Source: Planctomicrobium sp051465645 (GTDB lineage Bacteria; Planctomycetota; Planctomycetia; Planctomycetales; Planctomycetaceae). Taken from it: DNA of 64,000 nucleotides. A program made the position numbers and the translations under genes. Numbering within the stretch: the first letter of the stretch is position 1; each line of letters begins with the position of its first letter. Below the pieces are notes generated by a model, which was given only the letters and a program-made list of their open reading frames with translations, did no database searches and was not told where the DNA came from. Location of the stretch: contig NZ_CP195790.1 of the NCBI RefSeq assembly GCF_051465645.1, positions 2,418,001 through 2,482,000 on the forward strand. The letters are read 5' to 3'. Shown here in pieces: positions 9,040 to 16,643 of this stretch.

Positions 9040-9864
9040 ATGTACCGAATTGCCTCTTGCTGCAAACGCTGGAGCGGTCGGGCCACTTTGATCTGCATGA
9101 GCTTGCTCACAGGCACAGGATCAGCCAATGCCCAGCAGACTCCTCCTCAAACGCCAAACCAGCAACAGCAGGCTGGAGAGCATCCGCTGATTCCGGCGAT
9201 TCAACTTGCCGAGCAGTCCTACCGTGTTTTGCAACAGGTCACGGACTATGAGTCGACTCTGATCAAACAAGAACTCGTCAACGGCAAACTCCTGACCCAA
9301 AGGATTTTCATCCGAATCAAGGAAGCCCCGTTCAGCGTCTACCTGCGGTATGAAGACCCAAATCCGGGCCGCGAGATTCTGTATGTTCAGGGGCAGAACA
9401 ACAATCAACTTCTCGCTCACGAAGCATCTGGACTCGCAGCGATTGTGGGAACGGTTCCTCTCGACCTCAACAGCCCACAGGTGATGGCTGAAAATCGCCA
9501 TGTCATTACAGACCTGGGCATGCGTCGAATGCTGGAACTTGTCCTGAACCAATGGCAGATCGAATCACGCTACGGGGAAATCGATGTGAAATATTACCCT
9601 CAAGCAAAGATGGGAAATGCGGACTGCGAAGTCATCGAAGTCTCGCATCCAATCCCGCGCAAGCAGTTCCTATTTCACATGAGCAGGCTGTTCATCGAGA
9701 AGAATTCCCGCCTGCCAATTCGTATCGAGAACTATGGCTTCCCGGCACAACCAGGCCAGCCAGCTCCTCTCATTGAAGAGTACACATACGTGAACGTTAA
9801 AACGAATGTTGGTCTGACTGCAGGCGACTTCGACCGCCGCAATCCTCGATACTCGTTCAAATAG
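9040..9864 (+). CDS. DUF1571 secreted protein
   Basis: The product has a signal peptide (MYRIASCCKRW...GSANAQ), a Gln/Pro-rich linker and then a DUF1571 domain: DYESTLIKQE, FSVYLRYEDPNPGREILYV, LDLNSPQVMAENRHVITDLG, and a C-terminal EEYTYVNVKTNVGLT followed by DFDRRNPRY. The family resembles the beta-rich LolA/LppX lipoprotein-carrier shape, but that is inference. An ATG five codons earlier (9025) is possible; I prefer 9040 because GGGGAG sits 7 bases before it. The stop TAG is followed by a degenerate copy of the GGTCTAA palindrome and a hairpin. Confidence 0.85.
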   Translation: MYRIASCCKRWSGRATLICMSLLTGTGSANAQQTPPQTPNQQQQAGEHPLIPAIQLAEQSYRVLQQVTDYESTLIKQELVNGKLLTQRIFIRIKEAPFSVYLRYEDPNPGREILYVQGQNNNQLLAHEASGLAAIVGTVPLDLNSPQVMAENRHVITDLGMRRMLELVLNQWQIESRYGEIDVKYYPQAKMGNADCEVIEVSHPIPRKQFLFHMSRLFIEKNSRLPIRIENYGFPAQPGQPAPLIEEYTYVNVKTNVGLTAGDFDRRNPRYSFK

Positions 9865-9896
9865 TAGGTCATTCCAAGAGGTCTAATGCTGGTCAA

Positions 9897-9927
9897 GTGC
9901 CATTGAAAGTGAACTCTCCAATGGCAC
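9897..9927 (+). terminator. Hairpin after DUF1571 gene
   Basis: GTGCCATTG (9897-9905) and CAATGGCAC (9919-9927) form a perfect 9-bp stem 32 bases after the stop codon. There is no T-run, so it may be a 3'-end stabilising hairpin or a Rho-assisted terminator. Confidence 0.5.
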
Positions 9928-10220
9928 CTCGTTCACCACAGGGAAATCATTCGCACAGGAGAACAGGAATTCCCTCAATTAAAACGAGTGAATTTCCGCT
10001 AAAATTGACACTTCGACTCTCAGAATTGAGATTTTAAGTCTTCAGCAGAAAAAATGCCGATCTTAATTACGCGACGGGGCGTCTTCCGGATGACAAATCG
10101 ATAAAGTCTTGGAAAGTCATCTTTGCCTCAACTGCGAACGTGTTAGGATTTCGGCACTGGTCCCCGATTCGGATCAGAACCTTTTTCTGGAGGAGCCTCG
10201 GCAGGACCGGGCTTCAAAAA
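9928..10220. other. Intergenic region upstream of MFS gene
   Basis: This stretch of 293 bases is A+T-rich in its first part and carries the promoter for the transporter gene. A purine-rich GGAGGAG at 10189-10195 lies ~26 bases before the chosen ATG, too far to be its ribosome binding site. No further gene is visible. Confidence 0.5.
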
Positions 10221-11555
10221 ATGTCTTATACGACCACGGCCGACTCCATAGAGTCGTCGTCTTCTATCTACAACCAGACTTTCTGGTTGGCTTTTGCTGC
10301 AAACCTCTTTTTAGTTGCGGCAAACACACTGACCTTTCGCTTCGCCGAATTCGTGAGATTCCTCGGCGGCACAGAAGCGATCACAGGCCAGATCATCAGC
10401 ATTGGTCTCGTCGGTTCCCTGATTTGGCGTCTATTTCTCGGACAGTCGATGGACCGCTTTGGTGTCCGCACGGTTTGGATCGCCAGCACCCTGATGTACT
10501 TCGCCGGATCACTTATGATCGCGACGACCACATCGGTTGGCACAACACTGACAGTCGCTCGAATTCTCTTCTCGATCGGACTGGCGAGCATGCTGACATG
10601 TGCACTTGCTCACATTCAGGGGCTTGCTCCGCCACATCGGCGGACAGAGATTATTGCAAGTTACGGTGCAGCAGGGTTCCTTGGACTGATCCTCGGGGCA
10701 CTTGCTGGCGACATCGTCTTTCAGTCATTTCCTGAAGGAAACGCGCTCTATTTCACCCTCTTCGGCCTGACCACACTGCTGGGTCTGGTTCATGGAGGAC
10801 TGGGCATCTATATGACTCGCGACCTTGTTCACACACGTCCGGCAGAAACACCAGCAGTCCACAAACTGTTTGTCCGATACTGGCCGCCGATGCTGCTCGT
10901 CGTCACCCTGATGATGGGCCTCGTTCTGACCGTAACAACGATCTTCCTGACACGATATGCGACTCATCTGGGTCTGAGTGGAATTAAAACGTTCTTCTCA
11001 GCGTATGCGTTAACCGCGTTTCTGGTGCGATTAATGACCCGACGCTGGAGTCAACGAGTCAGCCGCCACCATATGATCGTGTACGGGTTGGCAAGTCACG
11101 CAATTGGACAGATTCTCCTGTTGTTCGTGACTCAGGAATGGCAGTTTCTTCCAGCAGCGATCTGCTTTGGATACGGGCACGCCTTGTTGTTCCCTTGTAT
11201 TGTTTCCCTGGGAGCAGGCGCCTTTCCAGAAGCGTATCGAGGGACAGGAACGACTCTCTGCCTCGCTGCGATCGACCTGGGAACGATGACAACGGCTCCC
11301 GCTGTCGGCTGGATGATTGACCACCACGGCTTCCATCCGATGCTGACCATTGCAAGCGTCTCAGTGGCAGGAGCAACAATTTTTTATGCGGTCTGGAACT
11401 GGCGAACAGTCGACACGGAAGTTCAGCCTCATCCGGTTGTGAAAACAACTTCGGCGAAGACAGCGATTCCTCAACGAATGTCGTATGAGATGGCAGCACG
11501 ACCAACTCGCCGCGATCATCGCCAACAACGACCAGCAACAACCAAAGCAAGCTAG
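10221..11555 (+). CDS. Major facilitator superfamily transporter
   Basis: The 444-residue protein has about twelve hydrophobic helices and the MFS motif-A-like loop FLGQSMDRFGVRTVW after helix 2. It is an inner-membrane secondary transporter; the substrate cannot be read from the sequence. The frame extends upstream to a GTG at 10140, but that extension is basic and unlike a membrane protein N-terminus, so I take ATG 10221 (MSYTTTADSIES). The C-terminal ~30 residues are polar and basic. The stop codon TAG overlaps the AGACC palindrome, which is followed by a strong terminator. Confidence 0.85.
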   Translation: MSYTTTADSIESSSSIYNQTFWLAFAANLFLVAANTLTFRFAEFVRFLGGTEAITGQIISIGLVGSLIWRLFLGQSMDRFGVRTVWIASTLMYFAGSLMIATTTSVGTTLTVARILFSIGLASMLTCALAHIQGLAPPHRRTEIIASYGAAGFLGLILGALAGDIVFQSFPEGNALYFTLFGLTTLLGLVHGGLGIYMTRDLVHTRPAETPAVHKLFVRYWPPMLLVVTLMMGLVLTVTTIFLTRYATHLGLSGIKTFFSAYALTAFLVRLMTRRWSQRVSRHHMIVYGLASHAIGQILLLFVTQEWQFLPAAICFGYGHALLFPCIVSLGAGAFPEAYRGTGTTLCLAAIDLGTMTTAPAVGWMIDHHGFHPMLTIASVSVAGATIFYAVWNWRTVDTEVQPHPVVKTTSAKTAIPQRMSYEMAARPTRRDHRQQRPATTKAS

Positions 11556-11568
11556 ACCTGTTCGGTCT
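11554..11568 (+). repeat. AGACC-N5-GGTCT palindrome overlapping a stop codon
   Basis: AGACC (11554-11558), loop TGTTC, GGTCT (11564-11568). The AG of its first arm is also the AG of the TAG stop of the MFS gene. A strong intrinsic terminator begins nine bases later. The same arrangement occurs at 14811 and, on the other strand, at 50621. Confidence 0.7.
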
Positions 11569-11577
11569 GTAAGCATG

Positions 11578-11616
11578 AAAAGGGCGTAACCAACAGGTTA
11601 CGCCCTTTTCGTTTTT
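11578..11616. terminator. Strong intrinsic terminator between convergent genes
   Basis: A perfect 14-bp stem, AAAAGGGCGTAACC (11578-11591) with GGTTACGCCCTTTT (11596-11609), has a four-base loop AACA and is followed by CGTTTTT. The A-run on the left side also provides a T-run for the opposite strand, so it can serve both the MFS gene and the phosphatase gene. Confidence 0.93.
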
Positions 11617-11669
11617 GCACCTGACAAGTGGCGTCTCGGTCAGACGTTATGGTCGCCGAACCTCAAGGC

Positions 11670-12488
11670 TCACCAGAAAAGCCATTTCTTTTTCTTCTTC
11701 ATGAGCGGTTGAGCTTTTACGTCTGCCAACGGCGCTGGAGGTCGGCCCATCTCTGGATCTGAGTGGATCACATGATTCTCTGGAAGTAGCACGCAACTCA
11801 GCGAGCCTCCTTCGCCACCAGTGGTGTCGACCAAAAGGCGCTTCATCCCAAACGTCACTTGTGGAACCCGAACATGCCCAGAGACCACAATCTGCTCACA
11901 GTCCGCCGGGGGTTCCTGAAATGTAAATGAGCGCGAACAGAGCCATTGAGGGCGACTCAGTGTGACATCACGTTCCCGCAAGATTTCCCGCTGAATTTCA
12001 AACGGAACCGAAATATCAAGTCCAGCATGGACAAAAAAGTACTCTGGATGCTCGACACACCAGGGAATATCCGAGAGCAACTGCCGGTGATCCTCTGACA
12101 TCTTGCTTAGCAAGGCCTCAAAGTCCCCAACATCGTCAACTCCATACGAGCGAAAAGTTGGGCCGCAGCCGTAGTGGTCCAGCCAGCGACCACTCCAATC
12201 ACAATAATCGGGGGTCTCGACCAGATTTAACGCCGCTCCCATCGCCAACTCATGGTTTCCACAAATGAGTGTCGTACGCTCATGCTCCTTCCAGAGTTGA
12301 AGGAACATCTCAATTGCGCCTTTTGGGTCTGGCCCTCGATCAACCAAATCGCCGATAAAAACAATCCAGCGGTCCTGATAATCAGGAAGTGAACGGAGTT
12401 GATCAAGGACACGCCCGAGTTGATCGATTTGTCCGTGTACGTCGCCAATGACGGCCACTGGACCAGAAATCTCTCGAGCAAGTTTCAA
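11670..12488 (-). CDS. PPP-family metallophosphoesterase (Ser/Thr protein phosphatase-like)
   Basis: The catalytic motifs are intact: GDVHG, GDLVDRG, GNHE, and a later HAGLD and SGHVRVPQ. These ligate two metal ions in bacterial PPP phosphatases (PrpA/ApaH-like), which act on phosphoproteins or dinucleoside polyphosphates. Start choice: a TTG at 12530 has no ribosome binding site, while TTG at 12488 follows AAGGAG by six bases, giving a 272-residue protein starting KLAREISGPVAVIGDVHG. The C-terminus is odd: a run of five lysines followed by WLFW, which could attach the protein to acidic membranes. Substrate unknown. It converges with the MFS gene. Confidence 0.85.
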   Translation of the reverse strand: MKLAREISGPVAVIGDVHGQIDQLGRVLDQLRSLPDYQDRWIVFIGDLVDRGPDPKGAIEMFLQLWKEHERTTLICGNHELAMGAALNLVETPDYCDWSGRWLDHYGCGPTFRSYGVDDVGDFEALLSKMSEDHRQLLSDIPWCVEHPEYFFVHAGLDISVPFEIQREILRERDVTLSRPQWLCSRSFTFQEPPADCEQIVVSGHVRVPQVTFGMKRLLVDTTGGEGGSLSCVLLPENHVIHSDPEMGRPPAPLADVKAQPLMKKKKKWLFW

Positions 12489-13246
12489 CGAAAACTCCTT
12501 ACAAGCACCGTTTCCGGGGGAATCACTCAACTGGCACTAGAAACCCCGTGCCACAACAAGGTGTCCGCCAAAACTTCATCACATGAGACGCAATCGACTG
12601 ATCTTTAGCAGGACTGCCGGAGAACCAGCAACACCAGATCCGGCAACGCTGTCTCACCCGCGATTTCTTCAACGACACAGTTCAAAAGGAAATGCGTCAG
12701 GAGCAGTTCAAACGAAGAAATGACGTTTTAGGTACTTTTCCCGCTTCGGTCAAAGAGAGATCAAATTTCAGCTGAACGAGGTTCAGTCACATCGTGCCGC
12801 ATCACTTTCCGTAAGACAGCCCATTTTAACAAAATGGGCAACTTGCAGATTGCCAGTCAATCTGGCTGATGTAGTCTATCTAAAGCAAGTTCCGCCGGAT
12901 TTGAACTTGTTCGATATGGCATAACCGTAACAACTCGTGTAACTTTCGCATGCGGATTTGACGTCTTATCAAGGATCTGAGCAGAGTCGTCCGTTTCCCG
13001 AGCACAGATTGCGTAAGAGCACAGTTCAGAATCAAAAAATTTGGGATTGCGTTTGCTGGACCGCCCATGCGGTAATGAATGAGCAGCAGAGTCACCCGGT
13101 ACTGAACTAATGGATTGCGCAATTTGGGTGTTATTTTTAGCGCCAAATGCACCTTATTTACTAAGGAGGGAATCACACTGGCTTGCCGCTGTGTTTTTGT
13201 TTCGATCACCAAATCCTGGGAAGATCACGGGATTGTGGAGGCCTGT
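12489..13246. other. Long intergenic region between phosphatase and P450 genes
   Basis: This 758-base gap separates divergent genes. It contains two neighbouring hairpins (12819-12864) and three copies of the heptamer GATTGCG (13007, 13045, 13113). Open frames on either strand here have no ribosome binding sites and no recognisable domain. Confidence 0.5.
12819..12864. repeat. Pair of adjacent hairpins
   Basis: GCCCATTTT (12819-12827) and AAAATGGGC (12831-12839) form a 9-bp stem. Seven bases on, CAGATTG (12846-12852) and CAATCTG (12858-12864) form a 7-bp stem. GCCAG and CTGGC within the second offer an alternative pairing. They lie ~380 bases upstream of the P450 start. A 3'-end of an unseen transcript or a regulatory leader are both possible. 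Confidence 0.4.
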
Positions 13247-14812
13247 ATGAGTTTTTCTGGCACCATTGTTGCAAGTCATGAAGACAAAACGACCATAGGT
13301 CGCCTTGAAGATTTTTCGGCTAACCCACTGACATTCCTGCGACGTTTATGGCAGAGCCACGGTGATGTTGCAGAGTTTCAGTGTGGGGCCCAAAAGATTC
13401 ACTTCGCATTCGACCCGACATTTGTCCGGCAGGTGCTTGGTGATTCTCAACGATTTCATTCGCAATTCTTCGCCGTTCGTGGTCCACGTAACTCGGCCCA
13501 ACGTCGTCTGACCAGTGGTCTGCTGACGATGAATGGGGACAGCCACAAACAACAGCGCCGCATCGTCATGCAAGTCTTCCAGAAGAAGGCCGTTGCAGGT
13601 TACCACGATGCCATCGTCCACCATGCCGTCAAGCTGCTCAATCGCTGGAGTCAGCAGACTGATTGGGATGTCTCTGCAGAGTTGACCAGATTCATGCTGC
13701 AACTGACCAGCAGCATTCTCTTTGGGTTCGACATTCCCGACCTGGCAATCCGCGTTGGCGAATTGACCGAACGCTGGGTCGACCTGAACCATGAAGTCGG
13801 ATTTGAATCCTTTGATCCGGACACTCGTGACCCGGTCAAGTATCAGGAGCTGCTGACAGCCGCTGAAGAACTTGAAGTCTCCATTCGCAAAATGATTCAG
13901 TTGCGCATGGAAAATCGCGGAACCGGCGACGTTCTTTCGCTCCTTCTGAACGCTCACGAAGAAGAAGGACGAATCACCGAGGACGAACTGATCGGCCAGA
14001 TCGCCCTGCTTTTCGGCGCTGCCCACCTGACATCATCTCACACGTTCACCTGGATCCTGTTCCTGCTGGCACAGCATCCGGAAGTAATGGCTCAGCTTCA
14101 CTGCGAACTTAAAGAAACACTGAACGGGCGGATCCCGACTCAAGAAGACCTCGGACGACTGAATTATCTGGAGATGGTCATCAAGGAGAGCATGCGAATT
14201 CTCCCTGCATCGGCCTATTCACAAAGAGTCGCCGCAGAAGACATGACGCTCGGGCCGTTTCAACTGCAACGTGGTTCAATCGTCGTTTTCAGCCAGCTCA
14301 TTACTCACCACATGCCAGAGCTGTTTGAATCGCCGGAGCAATTTATCCCGGAACGCTGGGATCGAATTTCTCCGTCTCCCTATGCGTACTTCCCGTTTGG
14401 TGCCGGCGCCAGAATGTGCGTCGGGGCCACATTGGGGATGATGCAGTTCAAGATCACACTGGCAATCCTGCTCTCGCATCTCAAGTTCACACTTGTTCCC
14501 GGACGTGAGATCAACGTCAAAGTCCTCTCGACGATGCTGTTCCCGGACTCAGAGATCCCCGTACAGATCGAACCAAACGACGGTCAGTTCCAAAGCGTTC
14601 ACGTCGAAGGGAACATTCACTCACTGGTCCATATTCCTCCTCCACACTCAGCCGACGCCCAAAGCGCTTCTTTCCACACAGAGCTTCCACCACTTCCGTC
14701 CCAGACTGCAAGCCGCTGTCCAATGGCGGAATTGCAAGCCGCTGCAGCGAGGGAACCAGCACGTTGTCCAGTGACAATGGTCAACGGACTCCCTGTCCTG
14801 AGCCAATTCTAG
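13247..14812 (+). CDS. Cytochrome P450 with C-terminal Cys-Pro tail
   Basis: The 521-residue product carries the P450 signatures: K-helix KESMR (Glu314, Arg317), the PERW meander motif, and the heme-thiolate loop FPFGAGARMCVG with ligand Cys391. The I-helix reads GAAHLTSS (257-264): the threonine is kept, but the usual acidic residue before it is leucine. After the P450 core (~residue 440) there is a tail of ~80 residues ending with two Arg-Cys-Pro motifs (Cys491, Cys507), which resemble heme-regulatory CP motifs. Start at ATG 13247 is set by GGAGG five bases upstream; the frame itself opens earlier. It probably hydroxylates a hydrophobic substrate. The squalene/phytoene synthase next door suggests a terpenoid, but that is inference. 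Redox partners are not in the window. Confidence 0.9.
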   Translation: MSFSGTIVASHEDKTTIGRLEDFSANPLTFLRRLWQSHGDVAEFQCGAQKIHFAFDPTFVRQVLGDSQRFHSQFFAVRGPRNSAQRRLTSGLLTMNGDSHKQQRRIVMQVFQKKAVAGYHDAIVHHAVKLLNRWSQQTDWDVSAELTRFMLQLTSSILFGFDIPDLAIRVGELTERWVDLNHEVGFESFDPDTRDPVKYQELLTAAEELEVSIRKMIQLRMENRGTGDVLSLLLNAHEEEGRITEDELIGQIALLFGAAHLTSSHTFTWILFLLAQHPEVMAQLHCELKETLNGRIPTQEDLGRLNYLEMVIKESMRILPASAYSQRVAAEDMTLGPFQLQRGSIVVFSQLITHHMPELFESPEQFIPERWDRISPSPYAYFPFGAGARMCVGATLGMMQFKITLAILLSHLKFTLVPGREINVKVLSTMLFPDSEIPVQIEPNDGQFQSVHVEGNIHSLVHIPPPHSADAQSASFHTELPPLPSQTASRCPMAELQAAAAREPARCPVTMVNGLPVLSQF

Positions 14813-14825
14813 ACCGACTCGGTCT
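14811..14825 (+). repeat. AGACC-N5-GGTCT palindrome overlapping a stop codon
   Basis: AGACC, loop GACTC, GGTCT. The first AG is part of the P450 stop codon TAG (14810-14812). A terminator hairpin begins 17 bases later, as at 11554. Confidence 0.7.
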
Positions 14826-14841
14826 TATGGTGCGAAACATG

Positions 14842-14876
14842 CACACTGCTCGTCACATTGGCGAGCAGTGTGTTTT
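14842..14876 (+). terminator. Intrinsic terminator of the P450 gene
   Basis: CACACTGCTCG (14842-14852) pairs perfectly with CGAGCAGTGTG (14862-14872) over a nine-base loop and is followed by TTTT and then CATTT. Confidence 0.88.
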
Positions 14877-14991
14877 CATTTAAGAGCATTAAGGCAATTC
14901 AGCAGTGGAACGGAGTGTCGCTGCAACAACACGCGATCGCAGCAGACGCCCGACCGAGATACTGAGCATGACACCTGAAGGCGGAATGCCT

Positions 14992-15903
14992 TTAATGAGA
15001 CACGTGCTCGAACATTTGCGACTCGGAACGCACGCCGAACGGCACCCGATCCCAGCTGAACAGGCAGCGCGCCGCAATACGTGCTTTTTTCCAGAACGAG
15101 AGTCGAATCCGTCGCGAAAAGACGTCGTAATCAGCGCGTTCAATCTGCTCAAGCAAAGAGCTGTAGAGTTCGAACAGTCCGCGGTAGATCTTACGGCCTT
15201 CTGGTGAAAGCCTGTGCCGCAAAGGAATTGCCGCGTCGTAATAGCTCCAGGCACGTTCCACCTGAAACTTCATCAGATCGTGAAACGCTGCGTTACGAAC
15301 CCCGGCCTTCAATTCCTCAGAGGAATAGCCGAACCGGGACAGTTCATCGGCTGGCAGATAGATTCGCCCATTGGCGGCATCTTCCCCAAGGTCACGCAAA
15401 ATGTTGGTGAGCTGAAACGCTGTTCCACAGGCAATTGCGGATTCTCGCGGCTCTGAATCTTCATAACCCCAGATCCGCAGACAGCTCAAACCGACGACTC
15501 CGGCGACCTGATAGCAATAGTGTTCCAGTTCCGCAAAGGTCTCAAATGTGCGTGGCTGCAAATCAGACCGCACGCCGTTGATTGCCTCGAAAAGGTAGGC
15601 CTCAGGGATCTGCCGCCGCATCGCCACATCCGCGAGTGCAGTCAACTCACGACTCGCCACAAATTCCCCGTGGAGAGCCGCTCCCAATTCTTGCTGCCAA
15701 CGAGCAAGTTGTTCGATTCGAACTGGCACCGGCACCTGAGGGTCATCGCTCAAATCATCAGTACGCCGCATGAATGCGTAGAGAACACACATTTCGCGAT
15801 ACATCGACCGAGGGAGCAGCCGGAATGCCACGAAAAAACTGCTGCCGCTTTGACGAGAAATCTGCTCGCAATGGGAATAGGCCAGATCCAAATCGGACCG
15901 CAT
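14992..15903 (-). CDS. Squalene/phytoene synthase family protein
   Basis: The 303-residue protein has both aspartate-rich motifs that bind the diphosphate through magnesium: RRTDDLSDD (47-54) and RDLGEDAANGRIYLP. It condenses two prenyl diphosphates head to head, giving presqualene diphosphate/squalene or phytoene. Planctomycetes are known to use HpnCDE-type enzymes for squalene, hopanoids and C30 carotenoids. From sequence alone I cannot separate HpnD from CrtB. The start at ATG 15903 follows GAAGG by about seven bases; the frame extends 40 codons upstream, but that part shows no homology to the family. The gene converges on the P450. Confidence 0.9.
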   Translation of the reverse strand: MRSDLDLAYSHCEQISRQSGSSFFVAFRLLPRSMYREMCVLYAFMRRTDDLSDDPQVPVPVRIEQLARWQQELGAALHGEFVASRELTALADVAMRRQIPEAYLFEAINGVRSDLQPRTFETFAELEHYCYQVAGVVGLSCLRIWGYEDSEPRESAIACGTAFQLTNILRDLGEDAANGRIYLPADELSRFGYSSEELKAGVRNAAFHDLMKFQVERAWSYYDAAIPLRHRLSPEGRKIYRGLFELYSSLLEQIERADYDVFSRRIRLSFWKKARIAARCLFSWDRVPFGVRSESQMFEHVSH

Positions 15904-16643
15904 ATGAATGCCTTCATTTCCGCAAAACGAGTGGGAGCATACGAAACAGACAGGCTGACGAAACAATTCAAGTTGCTGAACCCGCCAGCTGAGACCCGCG
16001 ATAGAATAATCGACGTGACGCAACTATTCGAACTAGCCAGAACTTGCACCGCACCGGCATCATACCGAGACGGATCGGATCTGTCTTGACGTTTTTTCGA
16101 AATTGGCACGAAAGAAAGCGCCGCAACAGGGGTAATAAGACAGTGAGATCCGCGTCGTCCTGATCCATTGGATTCACTCGACAACCGGCTTGGTTTGCGG
16201 CATTAAAGCCACCCGGAAGTACACGACTCCCCCCAGATTCAAGCACCAAACAGGGATCATTCCTCCGGTTCAGTGACGAAACAAAACTTGCCCTCGCGCT
16301 CCGTCGTATCAAGAAGAGTCGAGATATCGTTTGAATTTCAGATAAGAAAAACAGTAAAGTGAATTTGAATCTGTTCACTTTACGGAACACCCCAATCGTT
16401 CCGTAAACATCAGACCGGCCTTCCTGAAGTCTGTGAAATTCAGACGTCAGAGGTGATCTGGACGACTGACAGATCGATATAAAACGTCACCAGTAACTGA
16501 ACGACCTGAATCCGAATCGATTTCGCGCGTTTCCAATCCCGTCCAATGGATCGGCGCAGCGAGAACGCAAGCATTTTCAACACGATCGAGCGAGTTCACT
16601 GTTCAGGTGATGCACCATACTAAAGAATGGCAGTTTCTCTATC
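15904..16643. other. Long intergenic region upstream of TPR gene
   Basis: This 740-base gap lies between divergent genes. A minus-strand frame at 15968-16390 (140 codons) lacks a ribosome binding site and any domain, and I do not call it. The notable content is the pair of overlapping inverted repeats at 16354-16407. Confidence 0.55.
16354..16407. promoter_or_regulatory. Two overlapping perfect inverted repeats
   Basis: GTAAAGTGAA (16354-16363) is repeated inverted as TTCACTTTAC (16374-16383). The end of that arm begins a second perfect 10-bp repeat: TTTACGGAAC (16379-16388) with GTTCCGTAAA (16398-16407). The five shared bases TTTAC can pair with either the first or the third segment, so the two hairpins compete. 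It lies ~240 bases upstream of the large TPR gene. It could be a switch in a leader RNA or two overlapping operators. Confidence 0.6.

Noticed and set aside
15968..16390. 140-codon minus-strand frame upstream of the squalene/phytoene synthase
   Set aside because: It starts from a weak site, crosses the inverted repeats at 16354 and shows no domain.
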